Shown here: piece by piece, positions 27,208 to 36,051 of the stretch
Numbering within the stretch: the first letter of the stretch is position 1
Layout of the letters: every line of letters starts with the position of its first letter
NCBI GenBank assembly: GCA_964612555.1
Contig: CAZTBW010000006.1
Location: 124,001-188,000, forward strand
Source: DAOLCO01 sp964612555
GTDB lineage: Bacteria; Bdellovibrionota_C; UBA2361; SZUA-149; DAOLCO01
Direction: 5' to 3'
DNA: 64,000 nucleotides
Notes under the pieces: generated by a model
Seen by the model: only the letters and a program-made list of their open reading frames with translations
Database searches by the model: none
What the model was told of the DNA's origin: nothing
Position numbers and translations under genes: made by a program

Positions 27208-28096
27208 ACATGGTTGGAGCGTAATAGAACTCCTCCAGTTTGTTTCTTGAGCTTTCTGAGGTTTCGCCGTTTGATGGAGGTGGGGTAGCAGGGCTTTGTA
27301 TTTGCAGCTGGGCTTCGGGGATGCCCAGAACTGCGGCAAGATCACGAGATCCTCCCGGAGAGAAAAGGTCTATCCCGTAGAAAGTAGCAGTCATAACTTC
27401 ACCCATGACATCATAGCCTCTGCTATTGGGGTGTAGTCCTTCAGGTAAATTAAGAAGAGCGCAGCGGGCTTGCGGGCACATAAATCTGAAGCCTCTGTCC
27501 GAGTCAACAAGTGGAACCCGATTTACCGCAGCCAGGTCTCTATATCGTAGATTATAGCTTTCAATAAAAGGACGAAGTCCGGCTCTGTTGCAACATGGTG
27601 GAGGGATTGTCATCAGTACCGGTTTTTTTCCAAGTGCGTTTGCCATGTTAATCATTACCTGCAAGTCTCTGGCAAAGTTGGTGTCACCGTATGCTGAAAA
27701 AGCGTCATTTGCGCCTTCTGAAATGATTACATGGTCAGCACTGGAGTCCGCTACGGTTTTTGCAAATCGGAACACTCCCCCTGTGTTTATTCTTTCTCCC
27801 GGTACTCCCTTGTTTTCAACCGGAAGATTCAGCCAGATTTCTATTCTGAGTGGGTACCCTGCTTCTCCGTTAGGAATAAAATCAACCAGCGGTATAAATT
27901 CTCCAGGCTCAAAAAAATCTCCCACCCCTCTGGTGATGCTGTCTCCAAAAGCAAGTAATTCAACCTTGTCATCTTTATTGACATCATTGAGGAGAAAGGT
28001 CTTCGACAAATATGAAGAGGAAAATGAGTCTGCCTGTGCATGAAAGGGTAACAGAAGCAGGGCGGTGAAAAAGTAAATTATTATGGAGAGTTTCAT
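27176..28096 (-). CDS. SGNH/GDSL hydrolase, secreted
   Basis: A 306-residue exported esterase/lipase-like protein with an N-terminal signal peptide of about 22 residues. The nucleophile Ser 53 lies in FGDSITRG; the oxyanion motif GAND is at 128-131; the catalytic His 222 lies in EGLHPNSRGY. The acidic residue three before the His is Glu rather than the usual Asp. Members of this fold remove acyl groups from sugars or lipids. Nearby glycosyltransferase and lipid genes suggest an envelope or polysaccharide substrate. Confidence 0.8.
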   Translation of the reverse strand: MKLSIIIYFFTALLLLPFHAQADSFSSSYLSKTFLLNDVNKDDKVELLAFGDSITRGVGDFFEPGEFIPLVDFIPNGEAGYPLRIEIWLNLPVENKGVPGERINTGGVFRFAKTVADSSADHVIISEGANDAFSAYGDTNFARDLQVMINMANALGKKPVLMTIPPPCCNRAGLRPFIESYNLRYRDLAAVNRVPLVDSDRGFRFMCPQARCALLNLPEGLHPNSRGYDVMGEVMTATFYGIDLFSPGGSRDLAAVLGIPEAQLQIQSPATPPPSNGETSESSRNKLEEFYYAPTMYDPQEYPFGW

Positions 28097-28129
28097 AGTT
28101 GTAGCTAGGTGTTGTTTATTAACAGTCCT

Positions 28130-28615
28130 TTAGTACATAAATTGAGAGGCAAAGAAAAGAAGCACTCCTGCAAAAATTCCTGCTGCTACATCATCAAGTA
28201 TAATACCCCAGGTTCCGGGAAGCTGTTCCAGTGACTTGATTGGAGGAATCTTTGAGATATCAAATACCCTGAAAAGTATAAAACCCAGGAACAGGGTAAG
28301 AGGAGCCCACGGAATGAAAGCAACAGTAACTAAATAACCAGCAAATTCATCAACAACTATTTCTTGAGGATCTTTCCTTAGTTTATCAGGATAGTCGGCA
28401 AGTATAATATGAGTGCTGATAAGCCCGATGCATATTGAGGAGAGAGCAAATGCTATACGAAGAGAGGAATCAGGTGTTCCCGCGAAATATAAATACAACA
28501 AAGATAATAGGAAAATAAGCAGTGTTCCACAGGTTCCCGGGGCTTTAGGTGAAAGACCGCTCCCAAAACCGGTAGCAATTCCTTTTGCGATTTTTTTTGA
28601 TATGCTTGATGTCAT
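28130..28615 (-). CDS. pgpA: Phosphatidylglycerophosphatase A
   Basis: A 161-residue inner-membrane enzyme that dephosphorylates phosphatidylglycerol phosphate to give phosphatidylglycerol. The N-terminal GFGSGLSPKAPGTCGTL, the DEFAGYLV segment near 90 and FRVFDISKIPPI match PgpA. Several hydrophobic helices are present. GAGG 5 bases upstream of the ATG supports the start. It is transcribed away from the plus-strand metallo-hydrolase gene. Confidence 0.93.
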   Translation of the reverse strand: MTSSISKKIAKGIATGFGSGLSPKAPGTCGTLLIFLLSLLYLYFAGTPDSSLRIAFALSSICIGLISTHIILADYPDKLRKDPQEIVVDEFAGYLVTVAFIPWAPLTLFLGFILFRVFDISKIPPIKSLEQLPGTWGIILDDVAAGIFAGVLLFFASQFMY

Positions 28616-28658
28616 GGAGCCTCATAAATAGAAAATAAAAGTTGGGAAAAGCACAGAG

Positions 28659-29498
28659 ATGCTCATAATTAATGACTATAAGATATATACCCTTGTGCTT
28701 GATAATTTCAAGCTTGATGGGGGAAGCATGTTTGGAACAGTGCCAAAGGTATTGTGGAATAAATTGATTCCTTCTGATGAGAACAACCGTATTCCTTTAT
28801 GCGGGAGAGTGCTGATACTTGAATCAAAGGATAGAAAATTTGTTATAGATTTGGGGTGCGGCAATAAGTGGGATGAGAAAGGCAGGAAAAACTTTGCAAT
28901 TGAAAATCTGTACACACAAAAACTGGATGAGCTTATTCCCGGAGTGACCGATGTTGTTCTCTCCCATCTTCATTTTGATCATTGTGGAAGTGTGTCATAT
29001 AAAGAAGACGAGGTGCTGAAACTTTCATTTCCCAAGGCACGGCATTATGTTTCGGAGATAAATTACACTCTTTCGAAAGCTCCGGGAGCCAGAGAAAAAG
29101 GTAGTTACTTAAAAGACAATGTAAGTATTCTTGATCAGGCGGAGTTGTCTTTACTCAAGGAAGGAGATTCGATTTCTGATAATCTTTCAATTTCTCTGGT
29201 ACATGGTCACACTCAGGGAATGATGCTGATCTCTCTTTATGAAAATGCGGTTCCTCGTCTGGTTTTTGTTTCTGACCTGATACCCACGCAGCACCATATT
29301 CCGCTTCCTTATATTATGGGATATGACATGTGTGCTGCAAAGACACTGGATGAACGCTTAAAGTGGTATGAGCTTTGGCATAAACACCAGACGATACTTG
29401 TTTTTCCACATGACAGAGACTGTGCTGCCGGGGTACTTGGTTTTAAAGATAACAGGTATTGTTTAGCGGACTCTCATGCGTTAGATATTTCGCTCTGA
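28659..29498 (+). CDS. Metallo-beta-lactamase-fold hydrolase
   Basis: A 279-residue metal-dependent hydrolase. SHLHFDHCG near 107-115 is the zinc motif HxHxDH; GHTQGMM follows with the third His, then FVSDLIPT with the bridging Asp, and FPHDRDC with the last His. The layout resembles AHL-lactonase-type proteins, but lactonase, thioesterase or other activity cannot be told apart by sequence. No signal peptide is present. The stop TGA overlaps the next gene's ATG by one base. Confidence 0.85.
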   Translation: MLIINDYKIYTLVLDNFKLDGGSMFGTVPKVLWNKLIPSDENNRIPLCGRVLILESKDRKFVIDLGCGNKWDEKGRKNFAIENLYTQKLDELIPGVTDVVLSHLHFDHCGSVSYKEDEVLKLSFPKARHYVSEINYTLSKAPGAREKGSYLKDNVSILDQAELSLLKEGDSISDNLSISLVHGHTQGMMLISLYENAVPRLVFVSDLIPTQHHIPLPYIMGYDMCAAKTLDERLKWYELWHKHQTILVFPHDRDCAAGVLGFKDNRYCLADSHALDISL

Positions 29499-31285
29499 TG
29501 AAAGAATGGCTTCTTGAAAAATCCTGGAGAATTCCTTTTTGCCTGAGTATTTGGGTGCTCTTTTTTTATGGTTTTTCCCTCGGTGATCTTGAGTTCCTTC
29601 GCCATACGGAAGCCGACCGAACGCTGATTTCCTGGGAAATGCTTGAGCACGGGCGCCTGCTGGTTCCAACTCTTCTTCACTCTGAAATCCTTACGAAACC
29701 TCCGCTCTATTATTGGTGTAGTGCCTTCTGGCTTTGGATTTTTGGAACCGACTCGCTTGCAGTTGCCCGGTTGACGTCACTTTTTGCGGCACTTTTTGGA
29801 GTCCTCTTTCAGTATTATGCCTGGCTTTTTGTATCAGGAAATCGCAGTTTTTCGGGTATTATGGCTTTCTCCTTAAGTACGACCCTTCTCTATTTCAGTC
29901 TTGGTACGGTTGCCGAGATAGATATGCTTTTTGGTGTACTTACTCTTATGTCTCTTACTTCCATGTTCCTGGTGCTTGAGGCACAAGTAGTTAGCAAATG
30001 GAAAATAATTACGCTTTTTGGAGTAAGTACGGCGCTCGCATTTCTCACAAAAGGACCTCCTGTCGTTTTTTTTCTTGTCGGGTCTTTGGGTATCTACGGA
30101 ATCTGGAAGCTGTGTAGTTCATCTTTTTATGAGTGTACGCTCTTTATCAAAAGGTCAATTCTTCCTCTCCTTTTTTCTGCCATAGTTGCCGCAGTGGTGG
30201 TTCTTCTTTGGCTCGTTCCTCTTGGAGTCGAGGTCGGATGGAAGGTGTTAGGAGATCGCTTTGAGGAGGAAGTTTTTCTTCGTGTAATCAACTTTTCAGA
30301 ACGGGGCAGGGGTTTCCATTTTTATCTGGGGGCACTCGTTATGAATGGTCTTCCCTGGACTTTTTTCTTTCTAATCGGATTCTACAGATTCTTTTTTGGC
30401 AAGGGAGAAAAAGAAAACTCCTGGACAAATAAAGTTTCCCCCATTCTTGAAAAAAATGAAATGGTAAGGAAATTTTTTCAGTACAGTCTTTGTGTGCTTG
30501 TTTCGGGTTTTATTATGCTCTCTCTGGCACAGGGGAAATCCAGTCGTTATGCGTTTCCTTTACTCCCCTTTCTCCTCAATGTTGGTATGTTGTTTTCTTA
30601 TCAGTGTCTTGGCGTCTCTGTGTTCAAGAAATTGTTTGCTTTTATCAGGCTCCTGTTTTTTCTCCTCCTCGGAGCTTCAATTTTTACTCTTGTTTTCATC
30701 TCACTTGAGGGGGTTTCAAATTTTTCATTTAACTCGAGTATGATTCTCCTTTGTGTATGTAGTACTGCCGTAATTTTCTCAAAACCAAGAGTGGTATGGA
30801 GGAACTGGTTTTTATATATGGCGGTAGTACTTCTTGTATTCAGAGGGGTGTATTCTTTGCTTTACATTCCTCACAGGAACACAACAAGAAGTGTTATGAT
30901 GCTTGCTGAAAATGTTGCGTTTGAACTGGGGGGAAAGCCTGTATATACCGTTGAAATGTTTGAGCGCTGGACTGTTTATTATATAAAGCGATTCGGTCTT
31001 CCCGCTTATCGTTTGACTCCAAAGCTTCTTCAATCATTTGATGATAGTAAACCTGAACTTTTATTTCTGGCGCAGGAAGAAGAGGGCTGGAGATATCACC
31101 AGCTGTTGCAGTATGATTCCACAACGAATCTCAAAAAAGTATTTCCTCACCCCACTTCTGCAAGTTATGTTCTTGAAACTTCTTCTCTGGCACTATCCAA
31201 CCTGGGGGTATCCAGTGTTTTTCCAACTTACCCAAGTGTTCCTTTTTATCCGGAGCTTGCAGAGAGAAATTTAATAGGAAAATAG
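29498..31285 (+). CDS. ArnT-like (GT39/GT83) membrane glycosyltransferase
   Basis: A 595-residue polytopic membrane protein. EADRTLISWEMLEHGRLLVP near 32-50 holds the conserved acidic motif, and LTKPPLYYW near 60 the KPPLY loop, of polyprenyl-phosphate-sugar glycosyltransferases such as ArnT. About a dozen hydrophobic helices follow, and a soluble C-terminal tail. An upstream in-frame ATG lies within the previous gene; the ATG at 29498 overlapping its stop is preferred. The substrate could be lipid A or another glycoconjugate. Confidence 0.85.
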   Translation: MKEWLLEKSWRIPFCLSIWVLFFYGFSLGDLEFLRHTEADRTLISWEMLEHGRLLVPTLLHSEILTKPPLYYWCSAFWLWIFGTDSLAVARLTSLFAALFGVLFQYYAWLFVSGNRSFSGIMAFSLSTTLLYFSLGTVAEIDMLFGVLTLMSLTSMFLVLEAQVVSKWKIITLFGVSTALAFLTKGPPVVFFLVGSLGIYGIWKLCSSSFYECTLFIKRSILPLLFSAIVAAVVVLLWLVPLGVEVGWKVLGDRFEEEVFLRVINFSERGRGFHFYLGALVMNGLPWTFFFLIGFYRFFFGKGEKENSWTNKVSPILEKNEMVRKFFQYSLCVLVSGFIMLSLAQGKSSRYAFPLLPFLLNVGMLFSYQCLGVSVFKKLFAFIRLLFFLLLGASIFTLVFISLEGVSNFSFNSSMILLCVCSTAVIFSKPRVVWRNWFLYMAVVLLVFRGVYSLLYIPHRNTTRSVMMLAENVAFELGGKPVYTVEMFERWTVYYIKRFGLPAYRLTPKLLQSFDDSKPELLFLAQEEEGWRYHQLLQYDSTTNLKKVFPHPTSASYVLETSSLALSNLGVSSVFPTYPSVPFYPELAERNLIGK

Positions 31286-31355
31286 TTTATTCTGCATCTT
31301 TATCTAAATGTCCAAATGCGATACATCTTTGCCAGTATCTAAAACATTTTCCCAC

Positions 31356-31441
31356 GCCCGGGTGGTGGAATAGGTAGACACACAGGACTTAAAATCCTGA
31401 GGAGCGAAAGTTCCGTGCGAGTTCGAGTCTCGCCCTGGGCA
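31356..31441 (+). tRNA. tRNA-Leu (anticodon UAA)
   Basis: The acceptor arms GCCCGGG (31356-31362) and CCTGGGC (31434-31440) pair with one G-T wobble. The anticodon loop CTTAAAA gives UAA, and the long variable arm and GTTCGAGTC T-loop are typical of leucine tRNA. The discriminator base is A at 31441; the CCA tail is not encoded. A strong hairpin follows at once. Confidence 0.95.
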
Positions 31442-31473
31442 CTTACTTTTCTTTTGGAAAAAAGAAAAGTAAG
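31442..31473 (+). terminator. 14-bp perfect hairpin after tRNA-Leu
   Basis: CTTACTTTTCTTTT (31442-31455) and its exact complement (31460-31473) flank a GGAA loop. The stem is A/T-rich and begins directly after the tRNA discriminator base. It is likely a terminator or 3'-end element. The following CAAAAGAAAA is not a T-run, so a dispersed repeat is also possible. Confidence 0.5.
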
Positions 31474-31517
31474 CAAAAGAAAACCGATTTTATCTGTTGT
31501 CTGAAAAAAAAGCGAGC

Positions 31518-31562
31518 AAAAAAAAGATTCAAGCATACGCAAGATAAAGCACTTACGTATGC
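31518..31562 (-). terminator. Probable terminator of the secreted repeat gene
   Basis: On the minus strand GCATACGTAAG pairs with CTTGCGTATGC around an 8-base loop, with one mismatch in 11. After TTGAATC comes a run of eight T. It lies just downstream of the 918-residue protein gene. Confidence 0.55.
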
Positions 31563-31576
31563 CCATTGTATTCTTC

Positions 31577-34333
31577 TTACTGAACGTTAAACACCTTCAG
31601 TGGAAGGCGGTCGCCAGGGGATCCCCAGGCGGTTGCTCTGATATTTCCATCCCGGAAATTGTTGAACCAGATACCGTTTCTGTAGACGGTGAAATCACTT
31701 TTCCTGTTGCCGTCGTGGTCGGTGCTTAGAGGGATGTCCCCTGGTAAGCCCCACTGCTGAAGAGTAATGCCGGCTACCGGGTCATTTACATACCAGGTGC
31801 CATCGGAAGGTCTCCAAACAACAAACTTTGCCTTATGATCATCTCCGTACCATTCACCCACAGGAATATCACCCGGCAGTCCCCACTGTTGTCCAACCGG
31901 ATTCATATCCGTTGTTGAAATACCGTTTCGTACCCACCAGGTTCCGGTAGAGGGTCTCCAGATAGCAGGGTCAGTCTTGCCATCTCCATTAAAATCTCCC
32001 GGGACGGGAATGTCACCTGGTAGTCCCCATTGAATGACAGTGGGAACATTATTCTCGTCCAGTATGTACCAATTACCTTCTGAAGGTCTCCATACTGCTA
32101 TTTGGTCTCTGCCATCTCCGTTGTAATCACCAATTACAACATAGTCCCCAGTCATTCCCCATGAAACATGGTGAAGCCCCCCGGTGGAAAGCTGTACATA
32201 GTAATAGTAATAGCCCCCAAGTACAGTCATAAGTCCGGGGTCAATTACACCATCTCCGTCAAAATCTCCCCTGAACGGGAAGAAACTTGCATCTCCCCAA
32301 GGGAAGATACTGTGCTGATTGAATACATCCTGAGTAAACCAGGTACCAATAGAAGGTCTGTACACACAATACTGATCTGTGCCACGTCCCAGAAAGTCAA
32401 ATGTGCGGTACTTATGACTTGAGTCCACTCCGGGGTCGTAAGAACCCGTTTTTACATGAACCGAAGAGTACTTTCTTGCGGTTTGAGTCCCGTCATTAAC
32501 CACCATATAAATATAGTACTCTTTATTTTCAGGAAGTGCGGAGGTGTTCCAGCTGTAAGAATGTGTTCCTGCCGAAACTCCATTGAGAGTTGTAATAAGT
32601 GTTCCGTTAAATCCTTTCTGATCTGTGTCATGGTATATGCTTACAGAGTAAGTGTCACCGGGTTCTCCAGCTATAGTATATTTAATGTTGTAGGAGTTAT
32701 TAGTTGTTCGGTTTTCTGACATTAATTTAAAGTAATCAAGAAAGAACCAGGTGGATACACCGGGGAGGTTAAACTCACCGGGATCAAGACGGAGTTTTCT
32801 TAAGCTGCTGAATGATGTCCATGGATATCCTGTCTCCAAAGAATCATTGCTGGCAAGGTCATACCAGTAGGCATTCCATCCTTCGTACACAATATGTGCT
32901 TTTGTGGCGCTTACATCCTGAAGCACGTTTTGATTCCATCCAATGACCCTACTTACCCAGCCATGTCCGACTTTGTCTGAAATTGTCGGATATGAATCTT
33001 CTCCGATTGCCATTCGATATACAATGTATCTGTAATGTTTAGGGTCAATGGGTTGTCCGGGTGAGATTTCAAAATGAACCTGTACATCACTTTCCTGATT
33101 TCCTACGTGATAGTAAGGAGGTTCAGCTAAAGCCTGAAATACGTGCCCTGAAAGTGTAGCATTTGGATTACTTGCAAATGAAGGATATAGAAATTGTCTG
33201 AGAAGTTGGGGAAATTCATCCCGAAGGTTATACACATCCGTACCGGCAGGTCCCATATCCCATTCCTTGCCTCTGGTTTTTACTGAATAGCTATCCCCTG
33301 AATCCGGAGCCGGCGCAGTGATTGTAATCTCAGGCTTCTTTTTTATGTTGAGAAGCGCCGAATGGAGTGAACGGGCAGGGGTGCCGGTATATCCACCTCC
33401 GCCGGCAGGAAGCCCTGCTGCGACATAGAAATAGTGCTTGCCGGGAGGCAACATGGCAGAAGGAAATGTATACGACGTTGCTGAATGGGGAAGTTTCGCA
33501 ATAGGTGTTCCGGAGGAGTAACCACTGTTTGTATTGTTGTTCGTATTGTTTTGATACACGGTTATCATGTGATTTGAGTTCAAACCCGCACTGGTCCAGG
33601 TAATTGTCACCATTGGAGCAGAAGCAGGGTCAACAAGCCGAATCCAGTCGAACTGGATAGTTGAGCCCGGAGGTGCCCCGGTGGAAGGGTCAAGGCGTAG
33701 TACGTGAATGTTCCCGGACCAGCTCCCGTTTCTTACGGGAAAGTTTGCGGGGAGATCTAGCATATTAAAATGTCGAATATTCCATAATGAGTTTGTATTA
33801 TTATGGTTTGAATTTGAATCGGTTCTGCTTGCATGAGGACTCTCTATAGTAGGCCACCATTGTGGTTTGGAAATGTTAGAGTCCCAGTAAATTGCAAGAG
33901 CGGATGGATTAGAATGATTCATTTTGTAAGCAAAGTGAGAATACTTGGATGCCTGGATTGGATATTTGGAGCCGAATTTCGGAAGTTTTTTATCCCCGGG
34001 AAGAGAGTCTGCAATCAAGGTGCCCTTTAATCCGGGAAATAATGGGAAGACATATGCACCTGCGATAGACGTCGTTCCCTTCCAGATACCGCTCTGGGCA
34101 GAGATGCTGGTACCGTTAAAATTTTCCTCCCACCCGATCATTCTCCTGTTGCTGCCATCAGAAGGAACTCCAAGGACATCAGTAAAATAATCATCTCCCG
34201 TTTTAATATTCTGGGCGGTAATTGGGGAGGTCAGTGTTACAGTTTGCGCTGCTACCGGAGAAAAAAACAGAGTAGAAAGAAACATAGTAGAAAAAAAGAG
34301 GCAGGAGAAAAGAGAAATAAATATTTTTTGCAT
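31577..34333 (-). CDS. Large secreted protein with duplicated domain and FG-GAP-like repeats
   Basis: A 918-residue exported protein with an N-terminal signal peptide ending near AAQT. Residues about 40-330 and 340-660 look like two copies of one module: a lectin-like beta domain (SNIHVLRLDPSTG against SLRKLRLDPGEF) followed by an Fn3-like domain (HYFYVAAG against YYIYMVVN). The last 250 residues hold about five propeller-like units of the form WGLPGDIPVPGDFNGDGKTDP with RPSxGTWY, of which the DGDG-type sequence suits calcium. It has no PEP-CTERM tail. It lies directly after the exosortase/EpsI pair. Function is likely surface or matrix related, by inference. Confidence 0.75.
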   Translation of the reverse strand: MQKIFISLFSCLFFSTMFLSTLFFSPVAAQTVTLTSPITAQNIKTGDDYFTDVLGVPSDGSNRRMIGWEENFNGTSISAQSGIWKGTTSIAGAYVFPLFPGLKGTLIADSLPGDKKLPKFGSKYPIQASKYSHFAYKMNHSNPSALAIYWDSNISKPQWWPTIESPHASRTDSNSNHNNTNSLWNIRHFNMLDLPANFPVRNGSWSGNIHVLRLDPSTGAPPGSTIQFDWIRLVDPASAPMVTITWTSAGLNSNHMITVYQNNTNNNTNSGYSSGTPIAKLPHSATSYTFPSAMLPPGKHYFYVAAGLPAGGGGYTGTPARSLHSALLNIKKKPEITITAPAPDSGDSYSVKTRGKEWDMGPAGTDVYNLRDEFPQLLRQFLYPSFASNPNATLSGHVFQALAEPPYYHVGNQESDVQVHFEISPGQPIDPKHYRYIVYRMAIGEDSYPTISDKVGHGWVSRVIGWNQNVLQDVSATKAHIVYEGWNAYWYDLASNDSLETGYPWTSFSSLRKLRLDPGEFNLPGVSTWFFLDYFKLMSENRTTNNSYNIKYTIAGEPGDTYSVSIYHDTDQKGFNGTLITTLNGVSAGTHSYSWNTSALPENKEYYIYMVVNDGTQTARKYSSVHVKTGSYDPGVDSSHKYRTFDFLGRGTDQYCVYRPSIGTWFTQDVFNQHSIFPWGDASFFPFRGDFDGDGVIDPGLMTVLGGYYYYYVQLSTGGLHHVSWGMTGDYVVIGDYNGDGRDQIAVWRPSEGNWYILDENNVPTVIQWGLPGDIPVPGDFNGDGKTDPAIWRPSTGTWWVRNGISTTDMNPVGQQWGLPGDIPVGEWYGDDHKAKFVVWRPSDGTWYVNDPVAGITLQQWGLPGDIPLSTDHDGNRKSDFTVYRNGIWFNNFRDGNIRATAWGSPGDRLPLKVFNVQ

Positions 34334-34343
34334 GAGTCTACCC

Positions 34344-34357
34344 TGTTTATATAAACA
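34344..34357. promoter_or_regulatory. 14-bp palindrome upstream of secreted repeat gene
   Basis: TGTTTATATAAACA is a perfect palindrome ending 10 bases before the start codon at 34333, just upstream of the ribosome binding site AGGG. It could be an operator or overlap a -10 box (TATATA). Its A/T content makes chance occurrence possible. Confidence 0.35.
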
Positions 34358-34411
34358 CTTCGAATAAATAAGATTACTTCGAGTTTATTAGATATCTGGC
34401 GAAATGTGAAG

Positions 34412-35116
34412 TCAAGAGCCTTTCCGAATTCTGGAATGAAAGTAAGGCACTAATTCTTTAAGGAAATCTTGAATGATTTCATTGGCTTCTGTTTCGGCTT
34501 CACTTTGTGATCTGTCTCTGGGAAGTTCCGCTGCGATTTCAATAATACCACCGTCATTCCTTCCATACAGTAAATTATGGAGACTCAACTTAATTAGCGC
34601 ATACCACTCCTGATAGTAATACTCCTTACCTGTAAAGAACCAGTAATAAAAAAGAGTGACTAATCCGCGCTTTTCACCAAGGATTCTTCTCATGCTTATG
34701 TCAGCTTCGGTCTCGCCTGTGGGGAATGTAAATTCATAATTCTCTCTTGAAGAGGTAAGCCAGCCATTTGAAGGGAGGCAGAGCACCGGAGAATGTTTTG
34801 CTGCCTGGTGTTCGCCGGTTTGACTTGCCCAGTATCCGATATAAAGGAATACTCTTCTGCCCTCAGAGTTGGTGTAGGTTCGTTTGACGTAACTGCTAAG
34901 GCGAAGTACGTCAAGCGAACGTATGTCAAGCCCAAGTTCGGGACCGGCAGTCCAGTCTCCCAAGGTTTCAGGAAAAGAGTCGAGTGTCAGAAAACCCTGC
35001 CCTGGTATTTTATCATTCTTTTTCATTATTGTTATATTAAAAACCAGAACAAAGGATGAAAGCAGTACGCAGGATATCCAAAGACCTTTTTTGTTGATGA
35101 TAAACAGCTTATTCAT
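34412..35116 (-). CDS. epsI: Exosortase-associated protein EpsI
   Basis: An EpsI-family partner of exosortase. The N terminus has one transmembrane helix. Family segments are visible: FPETLGDWTA near 50, the Y.RTYTN core, IGYWASQTGEHQAAKHSPVLCLPSNGW near 95-120, and FYYWFFTGKEYY. A GTG at 35122 is also in frame, but the ATG at 35116 has GGGGG five bases upstream and is preferred (234 residues). It overlaps the exosortase gene's end. EpsI proteins are found with exosortase in exopolysaccharide loci, but their exact task is unsettled. Confidence 0.9.
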   Translation of the reverse strand: MNKLFIINKKGLWISCVLLSSFVLVFNITIMKKNDKIPGQGFLTLDSFPETLGDWTAGPELGLDIRSLDVLRLSSYVKRTYTNSEGRRVFLYIGYWASQTGEHQAAKHSPVLCLPSNGWLTSSRENYEFTFPTGETEADISMRRILGEKRGLVTLFYYWFFTGKEYYYQEWYALIKLSLHNLLYGRNDGGIIEIAAELPRDRSQSEAETEANEIIQDFLKELVPYFHSRIRKGS

Positions 35117-36026
35117 GGACACCCCCAGCTAATGTACCTCCTGTGAGCCTACGCTTTGAAAGAAAGGAAGCTATCAGGAAAATAAGCGGAAGACCTACCA
35201 CAAATACGATCAATCCCGAGAAGGTATGAAAGAACCCGGTTGCAGCCTCAGGGCTATAGAAATGGGATAAAACCCCAGTCAGGGCTACCCGAAAGATGTT
35301 AATGCACACGGCAAGAAAGAGACTTGCCAGTACCAGCGCGATTTTACCAATTACGGAAAGCGGCGTGAAAAAGGTCATTATGAACGCAAGACTGAGAAGA
35401 GCCATTACGGAACGCATACCACTACACGCCTCTTCAACCATGAGACGCACCCCGGGCAGCTCTATAATATTACCCGAGAGGTACACCGGAACTTGCAGGA
35501 GTTCAAGTGTGGCAGCTCCCACCTTGGCGGCAAATACCTGCATAGGCCAGAAGAGCCGAACCACTACAGAATCCGGAAGGGGTTTTGCCATAATCAACAA
35601 CAAAAATGGACCTGAAAAATATGTGACCGCGGTAGTACCAAATACGAGCCACACTATAGATATAGTGACCGGAAAAAAAGCAAGCCACGAAAGATAATTA
35701 AGTCTGGAGGCATAGCCAAGAAGAAGGAGTATAAGTCCGGATATTAAAAGGAGCGTTGGAAGAAATATTCTGAAATCGTTCACAGGATTTCTGTTTCTGA
35801 GAGAAGAGATTATCTGTTCTTTTCTGTCCCACAGTATGTACATGACAATAAAGGGGAGGATGAGCCCGTGAGAATAATCATCATCTTCCCAGCATATTTC
35901 TGATATCTCTTTTAATGCATCGAAAAAGAGCGCAGCAATAAGCGCCAGGAGTGCTACCAGCAAAAGCCCGTCAAAAACCTTTATTTGGGAAGTGCGTTCC
36001 AGTTTTTCTTCTTTGATTTCGCCCAC
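35109..36026 (-). CDS. xrt: Exosortase
   Basis: A 305-residue polytopic transpeptidase of the exosortase family. The catalytic triad is in place: Cys 201 in EEACSGMRS, Arg 246 in NIFRVALT and His 267 in FFHTFSG. About eight hydrophobic helices are present. Exosortases cleave PEP-CTERM-type sorting signals at the outer face of the inner membrane. The start is GTG at 36024-36026. It is coupled to epsI downstream. No substrate with a PEP-CTERM tail was found among the proteins read here. Confidence 0.92.
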   Translation of the reverse strand: MGEIKEEKLERTSQIKVFDGLLLVALLALIAALFFDALKEISEICWEDDDYSHGLILPFIVMYILWDRKEQIISSLRNRNPVNDFRIFLPTLLLISGLILLLLGYASRLNYLSWLAFFPVTISIVWLVFGTTAVTYFSGPFLLLIMAKPLPDSVVVRLFWPMQVFAAKVGAATLELLQVPVYLSGNIIELPGVRLMVEEACSGMRSVMALLSLAFIMTFFTPLSVIGKIALVLASLFLAVCINIFRVALTGVLSHFYSPEAATGFFHTFSGLIVFVVGLPLIFLIASFLSKRRLTGGTLAGGVHE

Positions 36027-36051
36027 GAGAGTATAAAAATTGTAGTTGATT

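Noticed and set aside
27208..27345. N-terminal extension of the peptidase gene
   Set aside because: It lies in the SGNH gene and precedes the signal peptide, so it would disrupt export.
31339..31566. Minus-strand frame over tRNA-Leu
   Set aside because: It is antisense to the tRNA and includes its flanking hairpin; no start signal or family match.
31577..34333. PEP-CTERM tail on the large secreted protein
   Set aside because: The C terminus ends GDRLPLKVFNVQ with no PEP motif, hydrophobic helix or basic end.
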